DNA of 37,706 bases from Anaerovoracaceae bacterium (lineage in GTDB: Bacteria; Bacillota; Clostridia; Peptostreptococcales; Anaerovoracaceae), in NCBI GenBank assembly GCA_029983755.1, contig JASBYX010000012.1, positions 1-37,706 of the forward strand. The letters are read 5' to 3'. Within the stretch, counting starts at the first letter, position 1; each line of letters opens with the position of its first letter. A program made the position numbers and the translations under genes. The notes beneath the pieces are model-generated. The model searched no databases and was not told the DNA's origin. It saw only the letters and a list, made by a program, of their open reading frames with translations. This document shows positions 15,937-24,862 of the stretch, one piece after another.

Positions 15937-16761
15937 TTAAAGTCGCTGGCAGAGGCCTAGAACCAGTGCCTCGAAATCACCGGATACCTTGTCGGCGGTT
16001 TCCTGAACTTCAGCGTGGGTGAGAGGCTGATCCAATATTCCCGCGGCCATATTAGAAACGCAGGAGATACCGCAAACCTCAAGACCCATGTGCCTTGCAG
16101 CTATAGCTTCACATGCTGTGCTCATACCCACCGCATCTGCGCCTAAAGTCCGTAGCATCTTTATATCTGCAGGAGTTTCGAAGCTGGGACCTGTGCACTG
16201 AGCATACACTCCCTGTCTAAGGGTTATTCCCGCTTCATTAGCCACATCCTTGAGAATATCCCCTAGACGGCTCGAAAATATTTTGCTCATGTCCGGAAAT
16301 CTGGTGCCAAGCTCCTCAATGTTGGGACCAACTAGCGGGTTAGGTATAAATACAGAAATTATATCCTCGATCATCATGAGATTTCCAGGCTCAAAATCCA
16401 GGTTAATCCCCCCGGCAGCATTTGTCAGCACAAGGGTTTCAGCACCTAGGAGCCCCATTGTTCTAACCGGCGCTACCACCTCTGACATGTGATAACCTTC
16501 GTAGTAGTGGACTCTTCCATTCATTGCAATTATCGGCAGTCTGTTTTCACCAATGTATCCGAATATGAAGCTACCGTTGTGACCCTCCACTGTGGATACA
16601 GGAAACCCGGGAATTTCAGAATAAGGGATTTCCATGACCTTTTCAATTTTTTTCGAAAATCCTCCGAGGCCGGATCCCAGTACCAATCCTACCTTAGGAG
16701 CAAAATCTGTATTTGACCTTATATAATCTGTGATTTTCTGTAGATCTGAATAATTTAGCAT
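15937..16761 (-). CDS. punA: Purine-nucleoside phosphorylase (trimeric PNP-I type)
   Basis: This cytosolic enzyme cleaves purine nucleosides with phosphate to base and ribose-1-phosphate. At 274 residues it has the size of the trimeric PNP/MTAP family. Motifs seen are GLVLGSGLGGF (phosphate loop), VEGHNGSFIFG, MNGRVHYYEGY, VLTNAAGGI and the active-site stretch GPSFETPADIKMLRTLGADAVGMS. The last is the class signature with the base-contacting glutamate. The ribosome binding site AGGAG lies seven bases before the ATG. A TetR gene ends one base upstream, so the two are in one operon. Confidence 0.93.
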   Translation of the reverse strand: MLNYSDLQKITDYIRSNTDFAPKVGLVLGSGLGGFSKKIEKVMEIPYSEIPGFPVSTVEGHNGSFIFGYIGENRLPIIAMNGRVHYYEGYHMSEVVAPVRTMGLLGAETLVLTNAAGGINLDFEPGNLMMIEDIISVFIPNPLVGPNIEELGTRFPDMSKIFSSRLGDILKDVANEAGITLRQGVYAQCTGPSFETPADIKMLRTLGADAVGMSTACEAIAARHMGLEVCGISCVSNMAAGILDQPLTHAEVQETADKVSGDFEALVLGLCQRL

Positions 16762-16762
16762 T

Positions 16763-17335
16763 TTAATTCTCCTGTTTCATAAATGTTTTTACATAGGCTG
16801 CTGTTTGAGAAATGAATTTGTCCGCATCTATATCAGGATTTCCAAGGGTTTCGTGTAGTAAAAGTCCATCGGATAAAACGAGTAGAAACCACGCCAAATA
16901 GTCGGGATCCAAATGTCGTGCCCTACCCGGGATCTGCTCAGCAATAGCCCCGGCAAAATTCTTATAGCGCTTCAGCATTTCTTTTTTCAGCATATCATTT
17001 CCCTTGATAGCCTCCATGAGAAGATGAATCCTGATGGAAATATCCACAGTATCCCTTTCAAGAATATACATTATAAACCTGTGAAGGGATGTGTCCTTGG
17101 ACTCGTTTCCTATCCAGAGCTTGAACTGATCCCATTGTGAATGCAGATACTTATCCATCAGTCCGAGCAAAATAGCATCTTTGCTTGGGAAATGGTAGTA
17201 GAGTGTACCTTTCGAAATTTCCGCCTCTTTAGCAATGTCAGCTAGGGAAATCTCTCCGGCATCTCTTGATTTTAAAAGTGCTTCTGTGCTTTCCAATATA
17301 TGTGCTTTGGTGTCATTCTTTCTAGGTGCAGCCAT
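16763..17335 (-). CDS. TetR-family transcriptional regulator
   Basis: This is a repressor-type regulator of 190 residues. The N-terminal helix-turn-helix has the family pattern SLADIAKEAEISKGTLYYHFPSKDAIL. The rest is a helical ligand-binding and dimerisation domain. The reading frame is open to 17455, but the start at 17335 (protein beginning MAAPRKND) is chosen because GGAAGG sits eight bases upstream. In addition, the likely promoter at 17418-17446 falls within the longer frame. It may control its own operon with the phosphorylase and/or the divergent oxidoreductase operon, where a 30-bp palindrome lies over a promoter. The ligand is unknown. Confidence 0.85.
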   Translation of the reverse strand: MAAPRKNDTKAHILESTEALLKSRDAGEISLADIAKEAEISKGTLYYHFPSKDAILLGLMDKYLHSQWDQFKLWIGNESKDTSLHRFIMYILERDTVDISIRIHLLMEAIKGNDMLKKEMLKRYKNFAGAIAEQIPGRARHLDPDYLAWFLLVLSDGLLLHETLGNPDIDADKFISQTAAYVKTFMKQEN

Positions 17336-17417
17336 TAACCATACCTTCCTTTTAAGTCTTAAGTCGAGCTGAAAAGATTGGCTTTTCTCAAACTTTAACG
17401 TATCTTTATACTTCCTA

Positions 17418-17446
17418 ATGATAACATATTGTTCCCTATTCTTCAA
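17418..17446 (-). promoter_or_regulatory. Promoter of the tetR-punA operon
   Basis: On the minus strand TTGAAG (17446-17441) and TATCAT (17423-17418) are separated by 17 bp, about 80 bp upstream of the chosen tetR start. It supports the shorter start of the regulator. Confidence 0.5.
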
Positions 17447-17557
17447 TTGCAGCAAGACATTGTATTTCGCCGCATTTTATCCATGCACTATCCCTATGAT
17501 GTCTATAATTTCAAATCCACATAAGTATATGATGGTTTAATGATTTCATATTTTTAA

Positions 17558-17586
17558 TTGACTTTGATCCGGAAGGGTGGTATCTT
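17558..17586 (+). promoter_or_regulatory. Promoter of the GlpA/B-like oxidoreductase operon
   Basis: TTGACT (17558-17563) and TATCTT (17581-17586) are 17 bp apart. Transcription would begin near 17593, at the left edge of a 30-bp palindrome. The promoter falls partly inside the longest reading frame (GTG 17577), which argues for a later start codon. Confidence 0.45.
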
Positions 17587-17591
17587 TTAAT

Positions 17592-17621
17592 CATAGAGTC
17601 GTTCGCTCGACCGACTCTATG
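17592..17621. promoter_or_regulatory. 30-bp perfect palindrome, candidate TetR operator
   Basis: CATAGAGTCG (17592-17601) and CGACTCTATG (17612-17621) are perfect 10-bp inverted arms around a 10-bp spacer. The site begins at the predicted transcription start of the oxidoreductase operon and lies 257 bp from the divergently transcribed tetR gene. This is the size and place expected of a TetR-family operator. As RNA it would also form a strong hairpin just ahead of the ATG at 17640. Confidence 0.55.
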
Positions 17622-17639
17622 AAATTCGCATATTCACCG

Positions 17640-20600
17640 ATGGATAAGGACATAGGGCTCAGGATTAGAGAGTTTAAAGATATGAGGATCGAGAATTTGC
17701 AAGGGAAACTCAATAGGATTTTTGGGGAAAACCGCATAAAAGTCACAGAGGATGAGGATGCCATCAGGCTTAGCGGCGAGTTGGACAGTTGGCAGGACAT
17801 TGTAAATGCCTGCACGCTCTGCGTGCAAAAGCATGAGAAGATTCTGCTACCTCTGGATAGTTTTCGCCCTGAAGGGATTGATAGCAACGACCATTTTCAT
17901 GGATTTAAAGATCAGAAGAAATCCAAAGAATACATGATGAAACCCAAGCATGTTGTTAACGACATTAGATTAAAGGATTCCCCAGCTGATATACCTATGA
18001 GAATACCGGAGCTAAAAGATGAATCCCTGGAAGGGGAAAGACCGGATGTGTTGATAATAGGTGGGGGTATCTCAGGGGTTACCATAGCAAGGGAACTTGT
18101 GAGGTGGAAGCTAAAAGTACTTCTTGTTGAGAAAGAATCCGACTTAGCACTCCATGCTTCCGGTAGAAACGACGGAGAAGTTCATCCCGGCATTGACCTG
18201 GGAAAAGGAAGTCTCAAACAGCACTATGTGGTCAAGGGCAATGAATATATGGAGAAGGTGTGCAAAGAACTGAATGTTCCATTTAATAGATGTGGACAAG
18301 TTGTAGGATTCTTTGACAAAAAACTAAGACCCATAATCAGTGCCTACGTTGCTGAGAGACGAATTCTGAACGGAATAACCGGTGCAAAGATAATAAGCCC
18401 TAAAAAAATAGAGGAGCTTGAGCCTAATCTAAATCATGATTTCGCATTTGGGCTATATAATCCTACTGCTGCCACCGTATGTCCTTACTGCCTAACCATA
18501 GCTTATGGGGAAAATGCAGTAGAAAACGGAGCGAAAGTTAGCCTGAATACTGCTGTTTTGGGAATGAGAATTGTAGATAGAGAAATTTTAGAAGTGTCCA
18601 CAAATCGTGGACACATTTCCCCAAAGCTTGTGATAAATGCGGCCGGTGTGTTTGCTGAAGATATTGCGAAGATGGCAGAGGACAGGTTCTTCAGCATTCA
18701 TCCCCGAAGGGGAACTAACAGCATAGTGGATCGTAAGAAAGGCTATTTGGTTAAGTCCATAGGAAGCTGGAAGGGCTTGCACAGCCACGAAAACAATTCC
18801 AAGGGTGGGGGTATACTCCACACTGTTTCAGATAATCTTTTGGTGGGACCTGATGCAGTTGAAACTAGGGAAAAAGAGAATTTCGAAACCAGCAGAGAAT
18901 CCATAGAAAATGTTTTCACAAAGCACAGGCTGACTGCCCCGAATCTAAGTCAAAGGGATATCATCACATACTTTACAGGTGTCAGAGCTGCGACATTTGA
19001 GGAAGACTACATAATTGAAGCCGGTCGAAATACTCACAACATAGTACATGTTGCAGGTATTCAGTCACCTGGACTTACGACAGCACCCGTAGTGGCCATT
19101 GACGTAGCAAAACTAGCCGTAAAAATGCTGGAAAACAGGTGTTTTGTTGAAAAAACAGCCAAAATGTCAGGAGAAGGGGTTAGGGTTTCCACAAAAGAGA
19201 ACCTCATAGAACAAAACGAGAACTTTAATCCCATAAGAAATGGGATACCGTCCCCTAAATATATGTCTCTTAATGAAAGGGATAAGCTTATCAGGGAACA
19301 TCCTGAATTCGGAGAAATTATATGCAGATGTGAGGAAATAAGCAAGGGTGAAATTCTTGCCGCCATAAGGTCTTCCATTTCCGTTCCGACAATTGACGGA
19401 ATCAAAAAGAGAGTTAGGCCGGGTATGGGAAGGTGTCAAGGGGGATTTTGTATGCCCCTTGTAGCCAAAATTATCAGTGAGGAACTGAATATACCCCTTG
19501 AGGATGTTTTGAGAACGAATACCAGGTCGAGGATAACATTTGGAAGAACCAAGAAACCGGTGGAGGAGATTTCTCAAAGGGATGGCTTGGATGCTCTTCC
19601 CGAAGATTTGGGGGTTTCTTCATCTGACGGAAACATCAGTTCCAAGGGAATCAATGTACATAAGAACATCAATAGTCAATATGCAATTTCCCATGAGACT
19701 GTGGTGGATGTTCTCGTAATCGGGGGAGGACCTGCAGGACTTTCTGCCGCCATAAGCGCAGATGAAGAAGGTGCAAGGGTTCTGCTTGTGGAGAGAGAGG
19801 ACAGACTCGGGGGAATCCTCAAACAGTGCATACATGATGGTTTCGGCTTGGTAAAGTTTGGGGAAAAACTCACAGGTCCTGAGTACGGGGACAGATTTAT
19901 TAAAACACTGATAGATAAGGGCATTCACTATCTAACGAAAACTTTTGTAACGAAGATCGAAGGGACAGGCGACGACCTTTTCAGGATACATATGATCACA
20001 ACCGGCGGAATCAAAACTGTTGAAACAAAGACGATAGTCTTATCCACAGGCTGTAGAGAAAGGACAGCAAAACAGGTTGCTATTCACGGCACACGACCTT
20101 CTGGAGTTTTTACGGCAGGCACGGCGCAACATCTTGTCAACCTTCTCGGACAGATGCCAACAAAGAGATGTGTGATATTAGGTAGCGGTGATATAGGGCT
20201 GATAATGGCAAGACGATTGACCTTGGAGGGGGCAGAAGTTTTGGGAGTTTATGAGATTAAGCCTGAGCCTTCAGGTCTAACCAGGAACATATCTCAGTGT
20301 CTTGAGGACTACGATATACCTCTTTATCTATCTCATACAGTAACAAGGGTCATGGGACATGACAGGGTTAAAGGTGTTGAAATTGCTAAGGTGGATCAGG
20401 ATATGAACCCGATCCCGGGAACAGAAATTAAGGTAGAATGCGATGCCCTGATATTGTCGGTTGGTCTTATTCCCGAAAATGAAATTGCAGAAGAAGTTGG
20501 TGTAACCTTAGATTCGAAGACCGGTGGACCAAGGGTGGACGAAAACTTGATGACAGATGTTCCGGGAGTGTTTTCCTGTGGTAACTCCCTCCACGTTTAC

Positions 20601-21308
20601 GACCTTGTGGACTATGTATCAGACAGTGGAGAACTAGCTGGTAAGAATGCAGCTAGATTTGCTTTGGGAAGAAGAATGCAATCTGAAAAGAGTATTAACA
20701 CCCGAGGAACGCGGAGAAACGAAAAAGAGAAAGCGTACGGGGGTGCTACTTCAGGAGTGGAAAGAAATACGGAAATTATTCCACAAGTGAAAATGCTGAA
20801 TTCAGATGGGTTCATTAATAGAGGCGTCTCATTTAGAGAAATGACTTGCATAGTATGCCCAAACAGCTGTAAGCTTAAAGTATGGCACAAACCTGTCGAG
20901 CCCGGCGAGGAGAAATTACCAATAAGAACGGTATCGAAAACAAAGACGGAATCGCAATTTAAATCGGAATTGCAAATCAAATCGGATTCGCCGAGAAAAT
21001 CAGAATCACCAATAAGGGTTGAAGGGAATAAATGCCCTAGAGGAGTGAAATTTGCTATAGAGGAACTGACATCCCCAAAGAGAAGCATATCTTCAACGGT
21101 AGCAACCTGTTTTGTTGATATGCCCGTAGTACCTGTAAAAACATCCATAGACATCCCCAAAGAAAGGATTTTCGATGTTATGAGGGAGATAAACAGCACA
21201 AGAATTGATAGGGAAATGAAAGCCGGAGATGTTGTTATTCCAAATGTTTTGGGGCTGGGAGCAGATGTTGTTTTGACTAGGGATATTTCGAGAGGAGGCG
21301 CAATGTGA
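17640..21308 (+). CDS. Triple fusion: GlpA-like FAD dehydrogenase with BFD [2Fe-2S] domain, GlpB-like flavoprotein, and DUF1667
   Basis: Positions are numbered from GTG 17577. An N-terminal domain (about 22-150) ends in HVVNDI. A GlpA-like FAD domain begins at DVLIIGGGISG (157), with the HASGRNDGEVHPGID segment. A BFD-type cluster domain has C583, C585, C620 and C625. A second FAD/NAD oxidoreductase, GlpB/thioredoxin-reductase-like, has DVLVIGGGPAGLSAA (711), GCRERT and a second GSGDIG motif (869). DUF1667 has C1091, C1094, C1098 and C1153. In many clostridia these are three adjacent genes resembling an anaerobic glycerol-3-phosphate dehydrogenase; here they are one frame of 1222-1243 codons joined by polar linkers of about 50 residues. 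The start is uncertain (GTG 17577, ATG 17619 or 17640). None has a good ribosome binding site, and 17640 is preferred because it follows the promoter and palindrome. The true substrate is unknown. Confidence 0.82.
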   Translation: MDKDIGLRIREFKDMRIENLQGKLNRIFGENRIKVTEDEDAIRLSGELDSWQDIVNACTLCVQKHEKILLPLDSFRPEGIDSNDHFHGFKDQKKSKEYMMKPKHVVNDIRLKDSPADIPMRIPELKDESLEGERPDVLIIGGGISGVTIARELVRWKLKVLLVEKESDLALHASGRNDGEVHPGIDLGKGSLKQHYVVKGNEYMEKVCKELNVPFNRCGQVVGFFDKKLRPIISAYVAERRILNGITGAKIISPKKIEELEPNLNHDFAFGLYNPTAATVCPYCLTIAYGENAVENGAKVSLNTAVLGMRIVDREILEVSTNRGHISPKLVINAAGVFAEDIAKMAEDRFFSIHPRRGTNSIVDRKKGYLVKSIGSWKGLHSHENNSKGGGILHTVSDNLLVGPDAVETREKENFETSRESIENVFTKHRLTAPNLSQRDIITYFTGVRAATFEEDYIIEAGRNTHNIVHVAGIQSPGLTTAPVVAIDVAKLAVKMLENRCFVEKTAKMSGEGVRVSTKENLIEQNENFNPIRNGIPSPKYMSLNERDKLIREHPEFGEIICRCEEISKGEILAAIRSSISVPTIDGIKKRVRPGMGRCQGGFCMPLVAKIISEELNIPLEDVLRTNTRSRITFGRTKKPVEEISQRDGLDALPEDLGVSSSDGNISSKGINVHKNINSQYAISHETVVDVLVIGGGPAGLSAAISADEEGARVLLVEREDRLGGILKQCIHDGFGLVKFGEKLTGPEYGDRFIKTLIDKGIHYLTKTFVTKIEGTGDDLFRIHMITTGGIKTVETKTIVLSTGCRERTAKQVAIHGTRPSGVFTAGTAQHLVNLLGQMPTKRCVILGSGDIGLIMARRLTLEGAEVLGVYEIKPEPSGLTRNISQCLEDYDIPLYLSHTVTRVMGHDRVKGVEIAKVDQDMNPIPGTEIKVECDALILSVGLIPENEIAEEVGVTLDSKTGGPRVDENLMTDVPGVFSCGNSLHVYDLVDYVSDSGELAGKNAARFALGRRMQSEKSINTRGTRRNEKEKAYGGATSGVERNTEIIPQVKMLNSDGFINRGVSFREMTCIVCPNSCKLKVWHKPVEPGEEKLPIRTVSKTKTESQFKSELQIKSDSPRKSESPIRVEGNKCPRGVKFAIEELTSPKRSISSTVATCFVDMPVVPVKTSIDIPKERIFDVMREINSTRIDREMKAGDVVIPNVLGLGADVVLTRDISRGGAM

Positions 21309-23050
21309 GCACGAAACCGTACAAAGGATTTGAGCCCAAGTGGGTGAAGGAGGCCGCACCGGCAAAAAGCTATCGATCTATTTTCAGGTGGGGGGATCCG
21401 GAATATGTGAAGTATCCAAAGGAGAGTCTTTTCAAGCTGATGAAAGAAAAGTTCAAGATGACCGATGAGGATTTTCAGCACTACGACGGAGACATCGGAA
21501 TGGATGAGGTGGAGCTTCCCCATATGCCTTCAAAGATTCAGCCGGAGCACCTGGAGGCGCTTAGGGAAATCGTTGGAGAAGATTTTGTTACCACGGAGGA
21601 TTATCCGAGACTTGCAGTAGCCTACGGGAAAACCGGATACGATGCTCTAAGGCTCAGGGCTAGGCGAATCGACTCTTTGCCGGATGTGGTTGTGTATCCA
21701 GGGAGTACCGAAGAAGTTGAGCGCATCGTCAAATACGTTACAGAGCACAAAATACCTCTCTACGTTTACGGCGGCGGTAGTAGTGTCACTCGTGGTGTAG
21801 AACCTATACAGGGAGGCATTTCCCTAGACATGAGAAAAAGGTTCAACAAGGTTTTGTCATTCTGTGAGGTGGATCAGACCATAACTGTCCAACCGGGGAT
21901 CTCCGGACCTCAGCTTGAAGAGGCTTTAAATGATGCTGTGAAGAGATTTGGAGCAAAGAGAACTTATACATGTGGTCATTTCCCACAATCCTTCGAATAC
22001 AGCAGTGTAGGCGGATGGGTTGTCACCCGTGGAGCAGGGCAGAATTCCACATACTACGGCACCATATCGGACATCGTTCTGAGTCAGAAATATGCAACCC
22101 CACTCGGTACTTTTGAAACTTCCCACTATCCTAGGGAAGCAACAGGTCCTGATCTCAATCAGCTCATGATGGGCAGCGAAGGAGCCTTTGGGATTCTCAC
22201 GGAGGTAACATTGAAGGTTTTCAGATATCAGCCGGAGAATAGAGTAAGGTTTTCATATATATTCAAAGATTGGGAGACAGCCATGGCTGCAGCCCGTGAG
22301 ATGATGCAGTGCGAATGCGGTATGCCTTCCGTATTCAGGCTTTCAGATCCTGAAGAGACCAACCTCATGTTGAGGCTTTATAACGTGGACGACACACCTG
22401 TTTGGAATATACTTGAAAAGAGAGGCTATAGGGATATGGAAAGATGCCTCTTCCTTGGATTCACTGATGGAGAAAAGGGGTTTTCTAAGAATATAGCCAA
22501 AAATATAAAGAAGATTGCCAAGGGTTCAGGAGGGATGAGCCTTACAGGAATGGTAACCAAAAACTGGGAGAAGGGTAGATTTACAGATCCTTATCTCAGG
22601 GATACCATGTTGGATTTCGGAGTCATGACGGACACCATCGAATGCTCGGTGAACTGGTCAAACATGGCGAAAGTCCACAAGGAGGTAAGAGAGGTTTGTC
22701 ACGCCTTGCCAAATACAATCGTTACTACACATATGTCCCACTGTTATCCACAGGGCGCAAACCTTTATTTTATTTTCATAACAAGGATGGACGATGCAGA
22801 CAGGTTCAAGGCATACCACGCTTCGATCCTTGATGCTATCCAGAAATCAGGGGCATCAATGAGCCATCACCATGGAATAGGCAAGATGTTTGGACCATGG
22901 CTTGAAGGCCAGCTTGGACATATTGAATACGGAGCAATAAGAGCTCTTAAAGAATACTTCGATAAGGATTATAATTTGAATCCGGGAGGAACGCTGGGGT
23001 TGGATTTACCTGAATCTGAGAAGAGGTTCCTAAGAGAAGATAAGAAATAA
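21305..23050 (+). CDS. FAD-linked oxidase, alkyl-DHAP synthase (AGPS)-like
   Basis: This protein of 581 residues is of the vanillyl-alcohol-oxidase/GlcD fold. The FAD-binding region has VVVYPGSTEEVERIV, YGGGSSVTRG and VQPGISGPQLEEAL. It is followed by TCGHFPQSFEYSSVGGWV and a GAGQNSTYYG segment, which closely recall alkyl-dihydroxyacetonephosphate synthases. The triple histidine SHHHGIGKM near the C-terminus is also a feature of that family. The GTG start overlaps the stop of the preceding fusion gene, with AGGAGG at 21293-21298. AGPS enzymes make ether lipids, but bacterial homologues next to GlpA-like genes and a kinase have no established role, so oxidation of a polyol or 2-hydroxy acid is equally possible. 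Confidence 0.85.
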   Translation: MSTKPYKGFEPKWVKEAAPAKSYRSIFRWGDPEYVKYPKESLFKLMKEKFKMTDEDFQHYDGDIGMDEVELPHMPSKIQPEHLEALREIVGEDFVTTEDYPRLAVAYGKTGYDALRLRARRIDSLPDVVVYPGSTEEVERIVKYVTEHKIPLYVYGGGSSVTRGVEPIQGGISLDMRKRFNKVLSFCEVDQTITVQPGISGPQLEEALNDAVKRFGAKRTYTCGHFPQSFEYSSVGGWVVTRGAGQNSTYYGTISDIVLSQKYATPLGTFETSHYPREATGPDLNQLMMGSEGAFGILTEVTLKVFRYQPENRVRFSYIFKDWETAMAAAREMMQCECGMPSVFRLSDPEETNLMLRLYNVDDTPVWNILEKRGYRDMERCLFLGFTDGEKGFSKNIAKNIKKIAKGSGGMSLTGMVTKNWEKGRFTDPYLRDTMLDFGVMTDTIECSVNWSNMAKVHKEVREVCHALPNTIVTTHMSHCYPQGANLYFIFITRMDDADRFKAYHASILDAIQKSGASMSHHHGIGKMFGPWLEGQLGHIEYGAIRALKEYFDKDYNLNPGGTLGLDLPESEKRFLREDKK

Positions 23051-23082
23051 ATTTGCAATACACTAAAGTAATACTATTTTTG

Positions 23083-23214
23083 CTTTGCCAAAGGATGAAC
23101 GAGGAGCTATAATATTCTTAACGATGTATGGAATTTACATCTTTTTTGGAAATTGATAACATTCCTTTTATTTAGAATCGCTTCCCACATATGGCTCCTC
23201 GCACCTAGGCAAAG
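23083..23214 (+). promoter_or_regulatory. Long inverted repeat forming a leader structure before the FGGY kinase
   Basis: CGAGGAGCTATA (23100-23111) pairs with TATGGCTCCTCG (23190-23201), 12 pairs with one GU. An outer CTTTGCC (23083-23089) pairs with GGCAAAG (23208-23214). Between the arms GATGTA (23123-23128) and TACATC (23136-23141) form a small hairpin followed by six T residues (23142-23147), which looks like a weak intrinsic terminator. The whole could be an attenuator or a structured regulatory leader. It matches no riboswitch class I recognise. Confidence 0.5.
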
Positions 23215-23280
23215 AACCCTCAGATGAAGCTGATTTTAATAGGGCAGTTCACGACTGACTTTAAGAAGGAGGCTTTGAAA

Positions 23281-24849
23281 ATGAAGGATAAACATAATGT
23301 AAATGAACCTGTAGTTTTGGTGTTTGACGTGGGAACACAGAGCGCGAGAACTATGCTCGTTGATAGTTACGGAAATATATTAGCAATTGACAAGAAAAGT
23401 TACGAGAAACCGTATTTTGCTGAAAACCTTGATTGGGCAGAGCAGGATGCGGATTTTTACTATGACTGTATATGTGAAACATGCAGAAATGTGAAGGAAG
23501 CAAATCCGGAAGCCTTTGCCAGGGTTCAAGGTGTCTCAATAACAACAATTAGAGATACGACGGTTTGTGTGGACGAAGAGGGTAGACCCCTGAGAAGAGC
23601 AGTACTTTGGCTCGATAAGAGGCGAGCAGCCGGTAAGCCCGACTTTCCTGCAACTTCAAGACTTGCCCTCAAAGCTGTGGGAATGGAGGAGATGTGCAAC
23701 CTTCAGTTCTCGAAAAGCGTCTGCAACTGGATAATGCAAAATCAGCCGGAGATCTGGGAAAAGACCCATAAATTCCTCCTGCTCAGCGGCTATCTTGTTT
23801 TCAAGATGACCGGTAACATGGTGGATGCAAGGCCGAGCACAATTGCCCACCTACCATTTGACAACAAAACAAGAGATTGGATGAAGGACAACGCCTTTAT
23901 TAGGCCAATCTTTCCTGTTGAGAGAGAAAAGCTTTGCGACCTTGTGGAGAGCGGAGAAGTTATGGGGCATATCACAAAACAGATGTCTTTAGACAGTGGT
24001 CTAGCTGAAGGGTTACCCGTGTTTGCAGCGGCAACGGACAAGGCATGTGAAATTCTAGGACTTGGGTGTGCAGATGAGCAGACTGCAGCCATAGGCCTTG
24101 GCACAACTGCTACCATATCATACTTATCGGATAAGTATGTGGAAATCGAGAAATATATTCCTGCCTATGCAGCATTGGTGCCGGGGAAGTGGAATCCTGA
24201 ATATGAGATATACAGAGGTTATTGGCTTATAAGCTGGTTTAAGAAAGAGTTCGCAACCAAGGAAGTTGCAAGAGCCAAAGAGCTTGGTATATCTCCTGAG
24301 GAGCTTTTGAACCGAACCTTGGCAAGCATTCCGGCAGGATGTGAAGGACTTTTGTTTCAGCCATATTTCACCCCGAATGTAACAATGCCGTCAGCACGAG
24401 GCGCCATGATTGGGTTTTCAGATGTGCACACCAGACATCACATTTATCGTGCAATTGTGGAGGGCATAAACTTTGCCTTGATGGACGGATTGAAAATGAT
24501 GGAAAAGAGAGCCGGTGTTAACTTCCATCAAATTGCTGTGGGAGGGGGAGGATCTCAAAGCAACGAAATATGTCAGATAACGGCAAATATGTTCGGACTT
24601 CCTGTGGTAAGACCGGAATCCTTTGAGGCTACAGGAATGGGTTGCGCCATTGCAGCCTTTGTGGGACTTGGGAGTTTTGGAAGCTATGAGGAAGGTGTAA
24701 AGTCCATGATAAAAATCCAGGCGCGATTTGAGCCGGATGAAGAGGAACACAAAAAATATCAGGAGCTTTACGAGACAGTATACAAGAATATTTACGGTGA
24801 TCTAAAGCCCCTGTACCAGAAGTTACATGATATATATCATAGGAAATAA
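23281..24849 (+). CDS. FGGY-family carbohydrate kinase
   Basis: This is an ATP-dependent sugar or polyol kinase of 522 residues. The N-terminal phosphate motif is FDVGTQSARTMLVD. TTIRDTTVCVDEEGRPLRRAVLWLDKR is the substrate-domain region, and IGLGTTATISYLS and AVGGGGSQSNEICQI with the ATGMGCAIAA segment are the C-terminal nucleotide-binding motifs. The frame is open from 23224, but ATG 23281 is chosen because AAGAAGGAGG at 23263-23272 lies eight bases upstream. Glycerol, xylulose and related compounds are the usual substrates of the family. The GlpA-like and AGPS-like neighbours suggest a three-carbon or ether-linked polyol, but this is inference. Confidence 0.85.
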   Translation: MKDKHNVNEPVVLVFDVGTQSARTMLVDSYGNILAIDKKSYEKPYFAENLDWAEQDADFYYDCICETCRNVKEANPEAFARVQGVSITTIRDTTVCVDEEGRPLRRAVLWLDKRRAAGKPDFPATSRLALKAVGMEEMCNLQFSKSVCNWIMQNQPEIWEKTHKFLLLSGYLVFKMTGNMVDARPSTIAHLPFDNKTRDWMKDNAFIRPIFPVEREKLCDLVESGEVMGHITKQMSLDSGLAEGLPVFAAATDKACEILGLGCADEQTAAIGLGTTATISYLSDKYVEIEKYIPAYAALVPGKWNPEYEIYRGYWLISWFKKEFATKEVARAKELGISPEELLNRTLASIPAGCEGLLFQPYFTPNVTMPSARGAMIGFSDVHTRHHIYRAIVEGINFALMDGLKMMEKRAGVNFHQIAVGGGGSQSNEICQITANMFGLPVVRPESFEATGMGCAIAAFVGLGSFGSYEEGVKSMIKIQARFEPDEEEHKKYQELYETVYKNIYGDLKPLYQKLHDIYHRK

Positions 24850-24862
24850 ATCTGATCCTCAG

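Noticed and set aside
16763..17455. Longer TetR protein starting at 17455
   Set aside because: The extra 40 residues are unlike TetR N-termini, the promoter lies inside them, and a good ribosome binding site precedes 17335.
20612..21523. A 303-codon open frame on the minus strand across the end of the fusion gene and the FAD oxidase
   Set aside because: It overlaps two strongly supported genes, is low in complexity and shows no domain.
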